Source: Micrococcales bacterium 72-143 (GTDB lineage Bacteria > Actinomycetota > Actinomycetes > Actinomycetales > Microbacteriaceae). Taken from it: 64,000 bases of DNA. Below, piece by piece: positions 8,020-16,277 of the stretch (its first letter is position 1; the number at the start of each line of letters is the position of its first letter). Under the pieces are notes generated by a model. The model saw only the letters and a program-made list of their open reading frames with translations. It made no database searches and was not told the origin of the DNA. Location of the stretch: positions 496,001-560,000 of the forward strand of contig MKVM01000003.1 of the NCBI GenBank assembly GCA_001898835.1, written 5' to 3'. The position numbers and the translations under genes are program-made.

Positions 8020-8925
8020 ATGCCCGCCGACACCTGGCATCCGGACTCGTGGGATGCCGCGAGCCCCGACACGGTCGTGCTCGGCGACAACCTCGAGGTG
8101 GCCCGCGCGCTCCCCGACGCGAGCTTCCGGCTCATCTACCTCGACCCGCCGTTCAACACGGGCCGCACCCAGAGGCACCGGGCGGTGCAGACCGTGCGCG
8201 ACCCCGACGGCGACCGCGCGGGTTTCGGCGGCGAGCGCTACCGCACCGTCATCCGCACCCTCTACGGCTACGACGACCGCTTCGAGGACTACTGGGGCTT
8301 CCTCGAGCCGCGCCTCGCCGAGGCGTGGCGCCTGCTCGACGACCGCGGCACCCTCTACCTGCACCTCGACTACCGTGAGGCGCACTACGCGAAGGTCGCC
8401 CTCGACGCGCTGTTCGGCCGCGACAGCTTCCTCAACGAGCTCATCTGGGCGTACGACTACGGCGGCAAGTCGAACCGGCGCTGGCCGGCGAAGCACGACA
8501 CGATCCTCGTCTACGTGAAGAACCCGGACGCCTACCACTTCGACAACGAGGCGGTCGACCGCGAGCCGTACATGGCGCCCGGCCTCGTCACCCCCGAGAA
8601 GGTGGAGCGCGGCAAGCTGCCGACCGACGTGTGGTGGCACACGATCGTCGCGACGGGCGGCGCCGAGCGCACCGGCTACCCGACCCAGAAGCCCGAGGGG
8701 ATCCTCCGGCGCATCGTCCAGGCGTCCACCGCACCGGGCGACGCGGTGCTCGACCTGTTCGCGGGGTCCGGCACGACGGGGGCCGTCGCATCCGCCCTCG
8801 GCCGGCGCTTCCTGCTCGTCGACGCGAACCCGGATGCCGTGGCCGTCATGCGCGCCCGCCTGCCGCACGCGCGGTTCCTGGCCTCCGGTGATCCGGCATC
8901 CGTCCCCCCAGAAATGCAGGAGTGA
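8020..8925 (+). CDS. solitary DNA methyltransferase (N6-adenine/N4-cytosine type)
   Basis: A 301-residue methyltransferase of the N6_N4_Mtase fold. The catalytic motif IV DPPF (42-45, in LIYLDPPFNTG) precedes the S-adenosylmethionine motif I FAGSGTT (247-253), the beta-class order found in CcrM and type III Mod enzymes. It is shorter than Mod subunits, lacks a large target-recognition insert, and no restriction enzyme gene is adjacent. It is therefore most likely an orphan methyltransferase with an epigenetic role rather than part of a restriction system. The flanking genes are housekeeping genes. The ATG at 8020 follows a -10 box by six bases. Target sequence unknown. Confidence 0.88.
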   Translation: MPADTWHPDSWDAASPDTVVLGDNLEVARALPDASFRLIYLDPPFNTGRTQRHRAVQTVRDPDGDRAGFGGERYRTVIRTLYGYDDRFEDYWGFLEPRLAEAWRLLDDRGTLYLHLDYREAHYAKVALDALFGRDSFLNELIWAYDYGGKSNRRWPAKHDTILVYVKNPDAYHFDNEAVDREPYMAPGLVTPEKVERGKLPTDVWWHTIVATGGAERTGYPTQKPEGILRRIVQASTAPGDAVLDLFAGSGTTGAVASALGRRFLLVDANPDAVAVMRARLPHARFLASGDPASVPPEMQE

Positions 8926-8990
8926 CGCCGCCGCCGGTCCGGAGATCCGGGGAGACCGGCAGCCGCCCGGAGGTTTTTCCTGCATTTCTG
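8909..8990. repeat. 13-bp inverted repeat flanking the methyltransferase stop
   Basis: CAGAAATGCAGGA (8909-8921) has its exact complement TCCTGCATTTCTG at 8978-8990, with a GC-rich 56-nt loop. The left arm lies inside the last codons of the methyltransferase gene. It has the dimensions of the other boundary palindromes in this window but an unrelated sequence. Confidence 0.75.
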
Positions 8991-9006
8991 AGACGACTGG
9001 CGTCGC

Positions 9007-9018
9007 TACCCTGGAGCC
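9007..9018 (+). promoter_or_regulatory. -10 box, leaderless start of the HAD-IIA gene
   Basis: TACCCT (9007-9012), then six bases, then the ATG at 9019. Confidence 0.6.
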
Positions 9019-9804
9019 ATGAACCCGCGGCACGACGCTCGCCCGCACATCGAGAGCTGGCTCACCGACATGGACGGCGTGCTCGTGCACGAGAACCAGC
9101 CGCTGCCCGGCGCCCCCGAGCTCATCCACGGCTGGGTCGAGTCGGGCACCCCGTTCCTCGTGCTCACCAACAACTCGATCTTCACGCCGCGCGACCTCGC
9201 GGCGCGGCTGCGCGCATCCGGGCTCGAGGTGCCCGAGGAGCGCATCTGGACCTCCGCGCTCGCCACCGCCGAGTTCTGCAAGAGCCAGATCCCCGGAGGC
9301 GCGGCGTTCGTGATCGGCGAGGCCGGCCTCACGACGGCCCTGCACGAGGCGGGCTTCGTGATGACGGAGACGTCGCCCGACTTCGTCGTCGTGGGCGAGA
9401 CCCGCAACTACTCCTTCGAGGCCATCACGAAGGCCATCCGGCTCATCAACAGCGGCGCCCGCTTCATCGCCACGAACCCGGATGCCACCGGCCCCTCGGC
9501 GGACGGCGTGCTGCCCGCGACGGGCGCGATCGCGGCGCTCATCACGAAGGCGACCGGCAAGGATCCGTACATCGTCGGCAAGCCGAACCCCATGATGTTC
9601 CGCTCGGCGATGAACAAGATCGGGGCCCACTCGGAGACCACCGCCATGATCGGCGACCGCATGGACACCGACATCGTCGCGGGCATCGAGGCGGGCCTGC
9701 ACACGGTGCTCGTGCTCACCGGCATCAGCGACCAGAGCGAGATCGAGCGCTACCCGTTCCGCCCCGACGAGACGCTCGCGGGCGTGCACGAACTGCTGCC
9801 GTAG
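9019..9804 (+). CDS. HAD-IIA family phosphatase (NagD-like)
   Basis: A 261-residue haloacid dehalogenase-type phosphatase. Motif I is LTDMDGVL with nucleophile D17 and D19. Motif II is LVLTNNS (about 49-55). The lysine of motif III lies in VGKPNP (about 192-197), and motif IV is MIGDRMDTDI (about 211-220). The type-IIA cap lies between motifs II and III, as in NagD (nucleotide phosphatase), AraL and PNPase-like 4-nitrophenyl phosphatases. It probably hydrolyses small phosphometabolites in the cytoplasm. It is a single-gene unit between the methyltransferase and the convergent septum-formation-domain gene. Confidence 0.92.
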   Translation: MNPRHDARPHIESWLTDMDGVLVHENQPLPGAPELIHGWVESGTPFLVLTNNSIFTPRDLAARLRASGLEVPEERIWTSALATAEFCKSQIPGGAAFVIGEAGLTTALHEAGFVMTETSPDFVVVGETRNYSFEAITKAIRLINSGARFIATNPDATGPSADGVLPATGAIAALITKATGKDPYIVGKPNPMMFRSAMNKIGAHSETTAMIGDRMDTDIVAGIEAGLHTVLVLTGISDQSEIERYPFRPDETLAGVHELLP

Positions 9805-9814
9805 CTCCCGACGG

Positions 9815-11356
9815 TCAGCCCGCCGGGGCGGAGGCGACCGCGACCGAGCCGGTCAGCGGCTCGCCGGAGGAGCGGCTGACGAAGCAGAAGTAGCTGCGGT
9901 CGCCCGCATCCCACTGCTCCGCCGTCGCGGGGAAGGACGCCTGCACCTGCAGGTCGGTGACCTGCCCGGCGACGGCGTAGTCGAGGATGCCCGCGGCACC
10001 GCACAGCGCCTGCACCTGCGTCTGGAGCGCGTCGACCCCCGGGAAGGGCTCGGCGGTGGCGCCCTCGACGGCGAGCGGGATCGTGCCGCGGCGGACGAGC
10101 TGCGCGGGATGCTGCTCGGCGCAGTCGACGACCGTGAACTCCTCGGCCCACGCGTCCTCGAAGGGGTCGAGGCACTCGCCTCCGAGCAGCGCATCCCACG
10201 CCCAGACGCCCGGCTCGACCGGACCGGCCGGGAGGGCCGTGGCGCTCGGGCTGGGGCTGGGGCTCGGCGTGCCGCTCGCGGTCGGCGCCGGCGACGCGGG
10301 AACGATCGCCCCGAGTCGGGTGCCGAGCAGGAAGAGCGCGAGCAGGGCGAGGAGCGCGACGAGCCCGCCCGCGACCCCCAGCAGGATCTTCTGGGTGCGC
10401 GAGATCTCACCGCGGCGCGCGGATGCCGGGGCGGGGTCGACCGTCTCGGTGCGCGCCCGGGCGAACGGTGCCTGCGAGGGGTCGGGGTCGGCCACGTAGT
10501 CACGGAAGTTCTCGTCCGCGAACAGCGCCTCGAGGGCGGAGGTCGTGGATGCGTCGTGCGCGATCGCCGCCGAGCCGAGCAGCTCGGTGGCGGCGAGGTC
10601 GGCGGCCGCCTGCGGCGGCATGGAGGGCTCGGCGACGGGCGCCGCCTCGGGCACCGAGTCCATCATCTGGGTGGGCACGTCCCACGACGGGGCGTCGCCG
10701 GCATCCGGGGCCACCTCGGGCAGGCGGGCCGTCTCGAACGGCATGGGCGCGGCGGGCGGTGCGCCGTCGGGGGCGGCCCCGTCGAGGCCCGGCTCGAAGG
10801 GAGGAGGCGTCCACGCGACGGTCGGCGTCGGCTCGGCGGGCTCGACGAGCGGCGGAGGCACGGGGGGCTCGGATGCCGCGGGCGGCGGCGAAGGGGGCTG
10901 CACGTCCGGCTGCGGCGCGGCCGCGGCGAGGGGCGGAACCGGCGCGGCAACGGGCGGCGGCGGAACCGGCGCGGATGCGGCGACCGGCGGCACCTCCGGC
11001 ACGACCGGCGCCTGCGAGTCGGCGGCCGGCGGGGGCGTCTCGCCCGGGCGAAGGCCCCACGAGAAGCCCCCGGATGCCGGGGGCGCGGCGGGCTGCGCCG
11101 GATCGGGGGTCGCCGCGGCGGGCGAGAGGGGTTCCGACGCGAACGGCGGCACGGACGGCGGCGGCACCGGCGGCTGCGGCTGCGGCTGCGCCGGCGGCAC
11201 GGCCCCGAGCGGGTTCACGACTCCAGGCGGCGGATCCGGAGCGCGGGCGGGCGTCACCTCGGCTGGCGCCGCATCCACCCGCTCCTCGCCGCCGAACTGC
11301 GCCGCGAGCCAGTCGCGCGCCGACTGCTCGTCGTCGTCCCGGGGTCCGTCGTTCAT
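9815..11356 (-). CDS. membrane-anchored proline-rich protein with septum-formation domain
   Basis: A 513-residue protein in three parts. Residues 1-310 are a low-complexity, proline- and alanine-rich cytoplasmic region. One transmembrane helix follows at about 320-345. An S/P/T-rich linker then leads to an extracellular domain matching the septum-formation domain (PF13845), with the features GECLDPF, VDCAEQHPAQ and EQWDAGDRSYFCF and paired cysteines. The proteins of this family are loosely linked to envelope and septum function in actinobacteria; no biochemical role is established. It lies 12 bp downstream of pyrE on the same strand and is probably co-transcribed. The proline-rich part may bind partner proteins (inference). 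Confidence 0.75.
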   Translation of the reverse strand: MNDGPRDDDEQSARDWLAAQFGGEERVDAAPAEVTPARAPDPPPGVVNPLGAVPPAQPQPQPPVPPPSVPPFASEPLSPAAATPDPAQPAAPPASGGFSWGLRPGETPPPAADSQAPVVPEVPPVAASAPVPPPPVAAPVPPLAAAAPQPDVQPPSPPPAASEPPVPPPLVEPAEPTPTVAWTPPPFEPGLDGAAPDGAPPAAPMPFETARLPEVAPDAGDAPSWDVPTQMMDSVPEAAPVAEPSMPPQAAADLAATELLGSAAIAHDASTTSALEALFADENFRDYVADPDPSQAPFARARTETVDPAPASARRGEISRTQKILLGVAGGLVALLALLALFLLGTRLGAIVPASPAPTASGTPSPSPSPSATALPAGPVEPGVWAWDALLGGECLDPFEDAWAEEFTVVDCAEQHPAQLVRRGTIPLAVEGATAEPFPGVDALQTQVQALCGAAGILDYAVAGQVTDLQVQASFPATAEQWDAGDRSYFCFVSRSSGEPLTGSVAVASAPAG

Positions 11357-11368
11357 GGCCGGATGCGG

Positions 11369-11923
11369 TTACTGCGGCTCGAGCCCGAGGTCGGCGAGGC
11401 GGATGGCGGCGAGGTACGGGTAGCCGGCGGCCTCGATGCGCTCCTGCGCCTCGGTGGCCCGGTCGACGACGACCGCGACGGCCGCGATCTCCGCGCCGAC
11501 CTTGAGCAGCGCCTCGATGGCCTTGAGGGGCGACCCGCCCGTGGTGGAGGTGTCCTCGAGCACGATCACGCGCTTGCCCGCGAGATCCGGTCCCTCCACC
11601 TGACGGCCGCGTCCGTGGTCCTTCGGCTCCTTGCGCACGACGAAGGCGTCGTAGGAGAGGCCGCGCGCGGCGCCCTGGTGCAGCACGGCGGCCGCGACCG
11701 GGTCGGCGCCCATCGTGAGGCCGCCCACGGCGTCCACGTCGGGCACCTCGGCGATCAGGTCGACCATGACCTGCCCGATGAGGGGCGCGACCCGGTGGTC
11801 GAGGCTCACCCGGCGCAGGTCGATGTAGTAGCTGGCCTTCTTGCCGCTCGTGAGCGTGAAGTCGCCGTGGAACACGGCCTCGTTCGTGATGTGCTCGATG
11901 AGCTGGGTGCGGGCGTCGGTCAC
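11369..11923 (-). CDS. pyrE: orotate phosphoribosyltransferase
   Basis: A 184-residue enzyme of pyrimidine synthesis that converts orotate and PRPP to OMP. The PRPP-binding loop VIVLEDTSTTGGS (about 119-131) is intact, and so are the lysines of the mobile loop in VRKEPKDHGRG (about 96-106). The N-terminal FTLTSGKKASYYIDLR segment is typical of the family. The GTG start at 11923 lies seven bases after a TAGGCT box on the minus strand. Length matches short actinobacterial PyrE. It is the first gene of a probable two-gene unit. Confidence 0.95.
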   Translation of the reverse strand: MTDARTQLIEHITNEAVFHGDFTLTSGKKASYYIDLRRVSLDHRVAPLIGQVMVDLIAEVPDVDAVGGLTMGADPVAAAVLHQGAARGLSYDAFVVRKEPKDHGRGRQVEGPDLAGKRVIVLEDTSTTGGSPLKAIEALLKVGAEIAAVAVVVDRATEAQERIEAAGYPYLAAIRLADLGLEPQ

Positions 11924-11936
11924 GGCGTCCAGCCTA
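11924..11936 (-). promoter_or_regulatory. -10 box, leaderless start of pyrE
   Basis: Minus-strand TAGGCT (11931-11936) seven bases before the GTG at 11923. It lies back to back with the -10 box of xthA. Confidence 0.6.
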
Positions 11937-11964
11937 GGGCGCGGGCGGGATCGTGGGTGGCCGC

Positions 11965-11976
11965 TAGCGTTGCTGC
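11965..11976 (+). promoter_or_regulatory. -10 box, leaderless start of xthA
   Basis: TAGCGT (11965-11970), six bases, ATG at 11977. Confidence 0.65.
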
Positions 11977-12816
11977 ATGCGCATCGCGACCTGGAACATC
12001 AACTCGATCCGCACCCGCCACGCCCGCGCCGTCGACTGGATGGTGCGCGAGGACGTCGACGTGGTCGCCTTCCAGGAGATCAAGTGCACCGAGGCGCAGT
12101 TCCCGTTCGCCGCCTTCGAGGAGGCGGGCTACGAGGTGGTGCTGCACGGCCTCAACCAGTGGAACGGCGTCGCGATCGCCGCCCGGCATGCGATCGAGGA
12201 CGTCGAGGTCGGCTTCCCCGGGCAGCCCGGCTTCCTCAAGGGGCACGAGGGAACGGATGTGCCGATCGAGGCGCGCGCGATCGGCGCCACCGTCGAGGGG
12301 CTGCGCCTGTGGAGCCTCTACGTGCCGAACGGCCGCGCCCTCGACGACCCGCATTACGCCTACAAGCTCGACTGGCTCGCCACCCTCGCCGCCGACACGC
12401 ACGACTGGCTCGCCGCCGACCCGGAGCTTCCGCTCGCGCTCATGGGCGACTTCAACATCGCGCCCCTCGACTCCGACGTGGGCGACCCGACGTTCGTGCC
12501 GGGCGTCTCGACCCACATCTCGCCGCCCGAGCGCACCGCGTTCTCCGCACTCGAGAAGGCGGGGCTCACGGATGTCGTGCGCCCCATCCGCCCCGAGGGC
12601 TACACCTACTGGGACTACAAGCAGCTGCGCTTCCCCCGCAACGAGGGCATGCGCATCGACTTCATCCTCGGCTCGCGCACCTTCGCCGACCGGGTGGTCG
12701 ACGCATCCATCCACCGCGAGGAGCGCAAGGGCGACGGCCCGAGCGACCACGTGCCCGTGGTGGTGGATCTCGATCTCGGGACGGATGACGACGACGACCG
12801 CCCGATGATCTTCTAG
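11977..12816 (+). CDS. xthA: exodeoxyribonuclease III (AP endonuclease)
   Basis: A 279-residue endonuclease/exonuclease/phosphatase-fold enzyme that cleaves DNA at abasic sites and trims 3' blocks in base-excision repair. Visible motifs are TWNINSIRTR (5-14), the catalytic glutamate in FQEIKC (about 35-40), SLYVPNGR (about 112-119), MGDFNIAP (about 156-163), and the C-terminal SDHVPVV with the catalytic Asp-His pair. Length is typical. It is divergent from pyrE. The next gene, a lipoprotein, begins 4 bp downstream and may be co-transcribed. Confidence 0.95.
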   Translation: MRIATWNINSIRTRHARAVDWMVREDVDVVAFQEIKCTEAQFPFAAFEEAGYEVVLHGLNQWNGVAIAARHAIEDVEVGFPGQPGFLKGHEGTDVPIEARAIGATVEGLRLWSLYVPNGRALDDPHYAYKLDWLATLAADTHDWLAADPELPLALMGDFNIAPLDSDVGDPTFVPGVSTHISPPERTAFSALEKAGLTDVVRPIRPEGYTYWDYKQLRFPRNEGMRIDFILGSRTFADRVVDASIHREERKGDGPSDHVPVVVDLDLGTDDDDDRPMIF

Positions 12817-12820
12817 GGGT

Positions 12821-13819
12821 GTGATCTCGCGACGCGCTCTCCGGTCGAGGTGCGCGGCGCTCGCCGTCGCCGCGGCGCTGCCGCTCGGCGGGTGCGCCGC
12901 ACCACCCGCCGACGACGCCTGGCTGCTCCAGCCGATCCGCTACGACAACCGGATGGACGGCGCGGGCCTCGCCCAACCCACCGAGTTGCCCTACCCGATG
13001 CGTCTCGCGGCGGACACCGCCGGGGGACTCTGGGGCGAGTCTGCGGGCTCCTGGCTGCACCTCGATGCGGAAGGCCGCACGCTGCGCCGCTTCAACCTCG
13101 AGCCGGGCGTCGCCCACGTCACCGGTTTCGCGGCCGTCTCCCCCACGAGGCTCGTCGTGACGACCGCCGACGGCGCAGGGGGTCCCGGCGCGGTCAGGCT
13201 CTTCGACACCGAGGCGATGAGCTGGACCCTGCTGCAGCCGGAGGCGGGGCCACTCGGTGACATCGCGGCGCACGGCGGGGCGATCTCCTACGTCGCATAC
13301 GCCCCGGACGCGACGAGTTTCACGATCAAGCGCCTCGTCCGAGACTCGGGCGCGGATGCGACGGTCGTCTCCCCGGAGCTGGCCGGCGCGTCCGCGGACG
13401 CGTCCGGTGCCGCCCTCGCCGCCGGACCCGACGGCACCCTCTACGTCGCGACATCCGCCGAGCGCATCGTCATGTCTCCTGCGGGGGAGGTCGTCGAGCG
13501 GGTCGCGCTCCGCGCGGCGAATCCCCGGGTCGCGGTGAGCGCCTCGGGTGCGGTGCTGTGGTCGGCCCCGCCCCGACCGGGGTCCCGCCCGCGGATCGCC
13601 GTGCTCGACGCCTCCCCGGAGGCCGGCTCGATCATCGAGTCGCTCGTCGACTGCGACGAGGATGCCCTCACGCTCGGCGCGGAGGTCCTGCCGCTGTGCG
13701 CGGTGCAGGGGGTCGCGTGGTTCGACGATGGCACCCTCGTCGTCTCCGCGGGCGATGAGGGCGGTGCCCCGCTCATCCGGGTGACCCCGCCCCGACTCGG
13801 CGACGCGTCCCGGACTTGA
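12821..13819 (+). CDS. putative lipoprotein, beta-propeller-like
   Basis: A 332-residue protein with a lipoprotein signal peptide: basic start RRALRSR, a hydrophobic core and the lipobox LGGC with C25. The mature part has spaced segments of the form GGLWGES, GPDGTLYVATS and WFDDGTLVVSAGD, suggesting a small beta-propeller. It is probably tethered to the outer face of the membrane. Function unknown. The GTG start lies 4 bp after xthA. The last 47 bp overlap the 3' end of the opposite-strand acyltransferase gene, which is unusual for two genuine genes but both frames look real. Confidence 0.75.
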   Translation: MISRRALRSRCAALAVAAALPLGGCAAPPADDAWLLQPIRYDNRMDGAGLAQPTELPYPMRLAADTAGGLWGESAGSWLHLDAEGRTLRRFNLEPGVAHVTGFAAVSPTRLVVTTADGAGGPGAVRLFDTEAMSWTLLQPEAGPLGDIAAHGGAISYVAYAPDATSFTIKRLVRDSGADATVVSPELAGASADASGAALAAGPDGTLYVATSAERIVMSPAGEVVERVALRAANPRVAVSASGAVLWSAPPRPGSRPRIAVLDASPEAGSIIESLVDCDEDALTLGAEVLPLCAVQGVAWFDDGTLVVSAGDEGGAPLIRVTPPRLGDASRT

Positions 13820-14789
13820 GCGCGAGGGCGCGGCGCTCCACGAGGTGCCACGACGCCACCGCGAGCACGAGCGTCAGCGGCACGACGATGAGGAGGTCGA
13901 ACCACAGCGCGAGCGAGCCGAGCCACACGACGACCAGCTGCTGCACTGGGAACGCCCACAGGTAGAGCCCGTAGGAGAAGTCGCCGAACCTCCCCGCATC
14001 CCTCAGCACCGGGGTCGACCGGATGCCGAGCGCGATGACGAGATAGGGGACCACCAACCAGGCGAGGACCTTGCCCGCCTCGATCGAGACCGCGCCCACG
14101 ACGAGCCACACCGCCAGGGCGGCGAGCGCGGGACCCGGCAGCACCCATCGCGCGACCGTCGGCGAGGCGATCACGGCGCCGGCAGCGAAGAACGCCATCG
14201 CGGTGGTGACGGCCCCCATCCCGGGTGGCAGCGCGCCAGGGATGAGCGAAACCGTCACGAGGAGGACGAACAGCGCGGCGAAAACCGCGGGCGCGATGCG
14301 GCGCGCGGCGACGCCGACGAGCAGCACCCCGAGGTAGCAGGCGAACTCGGCCCCGAGTGTCCACAGCGATCCGTTGACCGCGGTCACGGGATTGGCCTCG
14401 AACACGCCCGGCAGTTCGTACTGCGCAACGAGGATGATGTTGCCGAGGTAGCCCCAAGTCTCCGCGCGGGCGAAGTAGTCGGGGGAGGTGGTCACGGCCG
14501 GTCCGATCGCGAACACCGTCACGAGCACCACCAGAGCGAGCGCCGGGAAGATCCTGAGCGCCCGGTTGCGCAGGAACCCCAGCGGCCGCGGCGACCGCGC
14601 CCAGCTCGAGGCGATCAGAAAGCCGCTGATCGCGAAGAACACGTAGACGGCGTCGTGGTAGATCAGGTGCCCGCCGAGACGCGGCGCCGCCGGCACGCCG
14701 GTGAGCGGCCACGCGTGCCCGATCACCACGGCGAGCGCCGCCGCGATCCGGAGGGCGTCGAAGTTGTTGCGGCGGTCGGCGAGGGTCAT
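13773..14789 (-). CDS. acyltransferase family 3 membrane protein
   Basis: A 338-residue integral membrane O-acyltransferase (Acyl_transf_3 family) with about ten hydrophobic helices. The N-terminal RNNFDALRIAAALAVVIGH has the family arginine and the catalytic histidine at the end of the first helix. HDAVYVFFAISGFLIASS and NGSLWTLGAEFACYL are further signatures. Members acetylate or acylate sugars of polysaccharides, lipids and antibiotics. The substrate is not evident, and no glycan gene cluster is nearby. The 3' end overlaps the lipoprotein gene by 47 bp on the opposite strand. Confidence 0.88.
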   Translation of the reverse strand: MTLADRRNNFDALRIAAALAVVIGHAWPLTGVPAAPRLGGHLIYHDAVYVFFAISGFLIASSWARSPRPLGFLRNRALRIFPALALVVLVTVFAIGPAVTTSPDYFARAETWGYLGNIILVAQYELPGVFEANPVTAVNGSLWTLGAEFACYLGVLLVGVAARRIAPAVFAALFVLLVTVSLIPGALPPGMGAVTTAMAFFAAGAVIASPTVARWVLPGPALAALAVWLVVGAVSIEAGKVLAWLVVPYLVIALGIRSTPVLRDAGRFGDFSYGLYLWAFPVQQLVVVWLGSLALWFDLLIVVPLTLVLAVASWHLVERRALALKSGTRRRVGAGSPG

Positions 14790-14825
14790 CGGCTCCGATC
14801 CTGCCCGATCGGTGCGCTCGAGGAC

Positions 14826-15215
14826 TCACACAGCGGGGATCGCGGCGACGGCCTCGATCTCGACGAGGATGCCCGGCCGCGACATGGGCACCGTCACGAC
14901 CGTGACGGCGGTGCGCGTCGTCCACTCTGCGGCGCTCGCGGCGTAGGCCTCGTTCGGGTCGACGCCCGCCGTGAGGAAGATGGTGAGCTTCGCCACGTGC
15001 TCGGGGCCCGTCCCCGCTTCGGCGAGCACGGCCTTCACGTTGCGCAGCGCCTGCGCGGTCTGCGGGCCGAGGCCCGTCAGGATGTTGCCCTCGCCGTCGA
15101 TGCCGTTCTGGCCGCCCACGAAGAGCAGCGAGCCCGCCGGCACGATCATGCCCTGCGCGAAGGCGGGGCTCGTGACGAGCTGAGGGGGATCGACGGGGGT
15201 GATCTGAACTGTCAT
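14826..15215 (-). CDS. RidA/YjgF family protein
   Basis: A 129-residue RidA-like protein. The family is known for hydrolysing reactive enamine/imine intermediates released by PLP enzymes. GQNGIDGEGNILTGLGPQTAQAL and VEIEAVAAIP correspond to the conserved core, but the catalytic arginine of RidA (in the CxxxR-x-V region) is replaced here by a sequence reading MSRPGILVEIE, so it retains R near the usual position. The chosen start is the ATG at 15215; a longer frame would run into a palindrome. It is a single gene, divergent from the hydrolase at 15352. Confidence 0.85.
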   Translation of the reverse strand: MTVQITPVDPPQLVTSPAFAQGMIVPAGSLLFVGGQNGIDGEGNILTGLGPQTAQALRNVKAVLAEAGTGPEHVAKLTIFLTAGVDPNEAYAASAAEWTTRTAVTVVTVPMSRPGILVEIEAVAAIPAV

Positions 15216-15241
15216 GCACCGAATCTGCCCCGAGCCTCCGA

Positions 15242-15305
15242 CGCCGAGTGGTCGTATTTCGGGCCGATTCCCCAGGATTCGAGCCCGGAATACGACCACT
15301 CGGCG
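15242..15305. repeat. 64-bp palindrome, GAGTGGTCG family (member 1)
   Basis: Arms 15242-15264 and 15283-15305 are complementary over 23 bp with one mismatch. The core is CGCCGAGTGGTCGTATTTCG and its complement. It sits between two divergent starts (ridA and the hydrolase). Confidence 0.85.
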
Positions 15306-15339
15306 TGAGGGGACCCTCGCGGGGAGGCGGCGACGGGCC

Positions 15340-15351
15340 TAGTCTGGCGGC
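15340..15351 (+). promoter_or_regulatory. -10 box, leaderless start of the hydrolase gene
   Basis: TAGTCT (15340-15345), six bases, GTG at 15352. Confidence 0.65.
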
Positions 15352-16173
15352 GTGCCCCCCACCGTTCCCGTGCCGGGCGCGACGCTCGGATACGACGTCG
15401 CCGGGCCCGAGAGCGCGCCCGCGATCCTCCTCGTGCATGCGGGCGTCGCGACCCGGGCGATGTGGGATCCGCAGTTCGCGGAGCTCGCGGACGACCACCG
15501 CGTCATCCGCTACGACACCCGCGGCTACGGCGACTCGCCGGGCGAGGCCGTCGAGTACTCGGAGACCGACGACCTGCTGCGCGTGCTCGACGCGGCCGGC
15601 GTCGAGCGGGCCGTGCTCGTCGGGGCGTCGCGTGGCGGCCGGTTCGCGCTCGACGCGACCCTCGCGCATCCGGATCGGGTCGCCGGGCTCGTCATGATCG
15701 GGGCGAACCCGAGCGGCATGACCGACGAGGGCGTCGCCTACACCGCGAACGAGCGGGCACTGGAGACCGCGATGGACGAAGCGGAGGCCGCCGAGGACCT
15801 CGACGCCCTCGTCCGCGTCGAGGTGCAGCTGTGGGACCTCGGCCCCGACCGCGACACCGACGAGGTCGACCCGGCATTCGTGGAGCGCGCGATCGAGCTC
15901 AACGTGGGCGCCGCGCACTGGGACTTCGCGGGTACGGCGGTGCCGCCCGCGCATCCGGCCGTCGACCGGCTCGGCGAGGTGTCGGTGCCCACCCTCGTCG
16001 TGATCGGCGACCACGACGTGACGGATGCGAAGGTCGCCGCCGGCCTGCTGCTGGCCGGGATCCCGGGCGCCGAGGAGCTGCGCTTCCCCGACTCCGCCCA
16101 CCTGCCGAGCGTCGAGCATCCCGAGCGCTTCACCGCCGCCTTGCGCGACTTCCTCGCCCGCCACGCGCTGTAG
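15352..16173 (+). CDS. alpha/beta hydrolase
   Basis: A 273-residue alpha/beta-hydrolase of the 3-oxoadipate enol-lactonase-like group. The oxyanion region LLVHAGVATRAMWDPQ (about 26-41), the nucleophile elbow GASRGG with S93, the acid in VVIGDHDV, and the catalytic histidine in PDSAHLPSVEHPE are all present. It is a cytoplasmic enzyme with no signal peptide. The substrate cannot be predicted. It stands alone, bounded by palindromes on both sides. Confidence 0.9.
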   Translation: MPPTVPVPGATLGYDVAGPESAPAILLVHAGVATRAMWDPQFAELADDHRVIRYDTRGYGDSPGEAVEYSETDDLLRVLDAAGVERAVLVGASRGGRFALDATLAHPDRVAGLVMIGANPSGMTDEGVAYTANERALETAMDEAEAAEDLDALVRVEVQLWDLGPDRDTDEVDPAFVERAIELNVGAAHWDFAGTAVPPAHPAVDRLGEVSVPTLVVIGDHDVTDAKVAAGLLLAGIPGAEELRFPDSAHLPSVEHPERFTAALRDFLARHAL

Positions 16174-16186
16174 CACGGGCCGGCCC

Positions 16187-16251
16187 TCGCCGAGTGGTCG
16201 CTTTCTCGCGTCAACCCGGCCGAATGAGGCCAGAAACCGACCATTCAGCGG
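16187..16251. repeat. 65-bp palindrome, GAGTGGTCG family (member 2)
   Basis: Arms 16187-16206 and 16232-16251 are complementary at about 16 of 20 positions, with the family core GAGTGGTCG and AGAAACCGACCATTCAGCGG. It lies between two genes transcribed in the same direction. Confidence 0.75.
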
Positions 16252-16277
16252 TTGGAGGCGCGGCTACGCTTCGAGCC

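Noticed and set aside
13441..16176. A 911-codon minus-strand frame over the lipoprotein to hydrolase region
   Set aside because: Low-complexity translation opposite clearly recognisable genes; rejected as a shadow.
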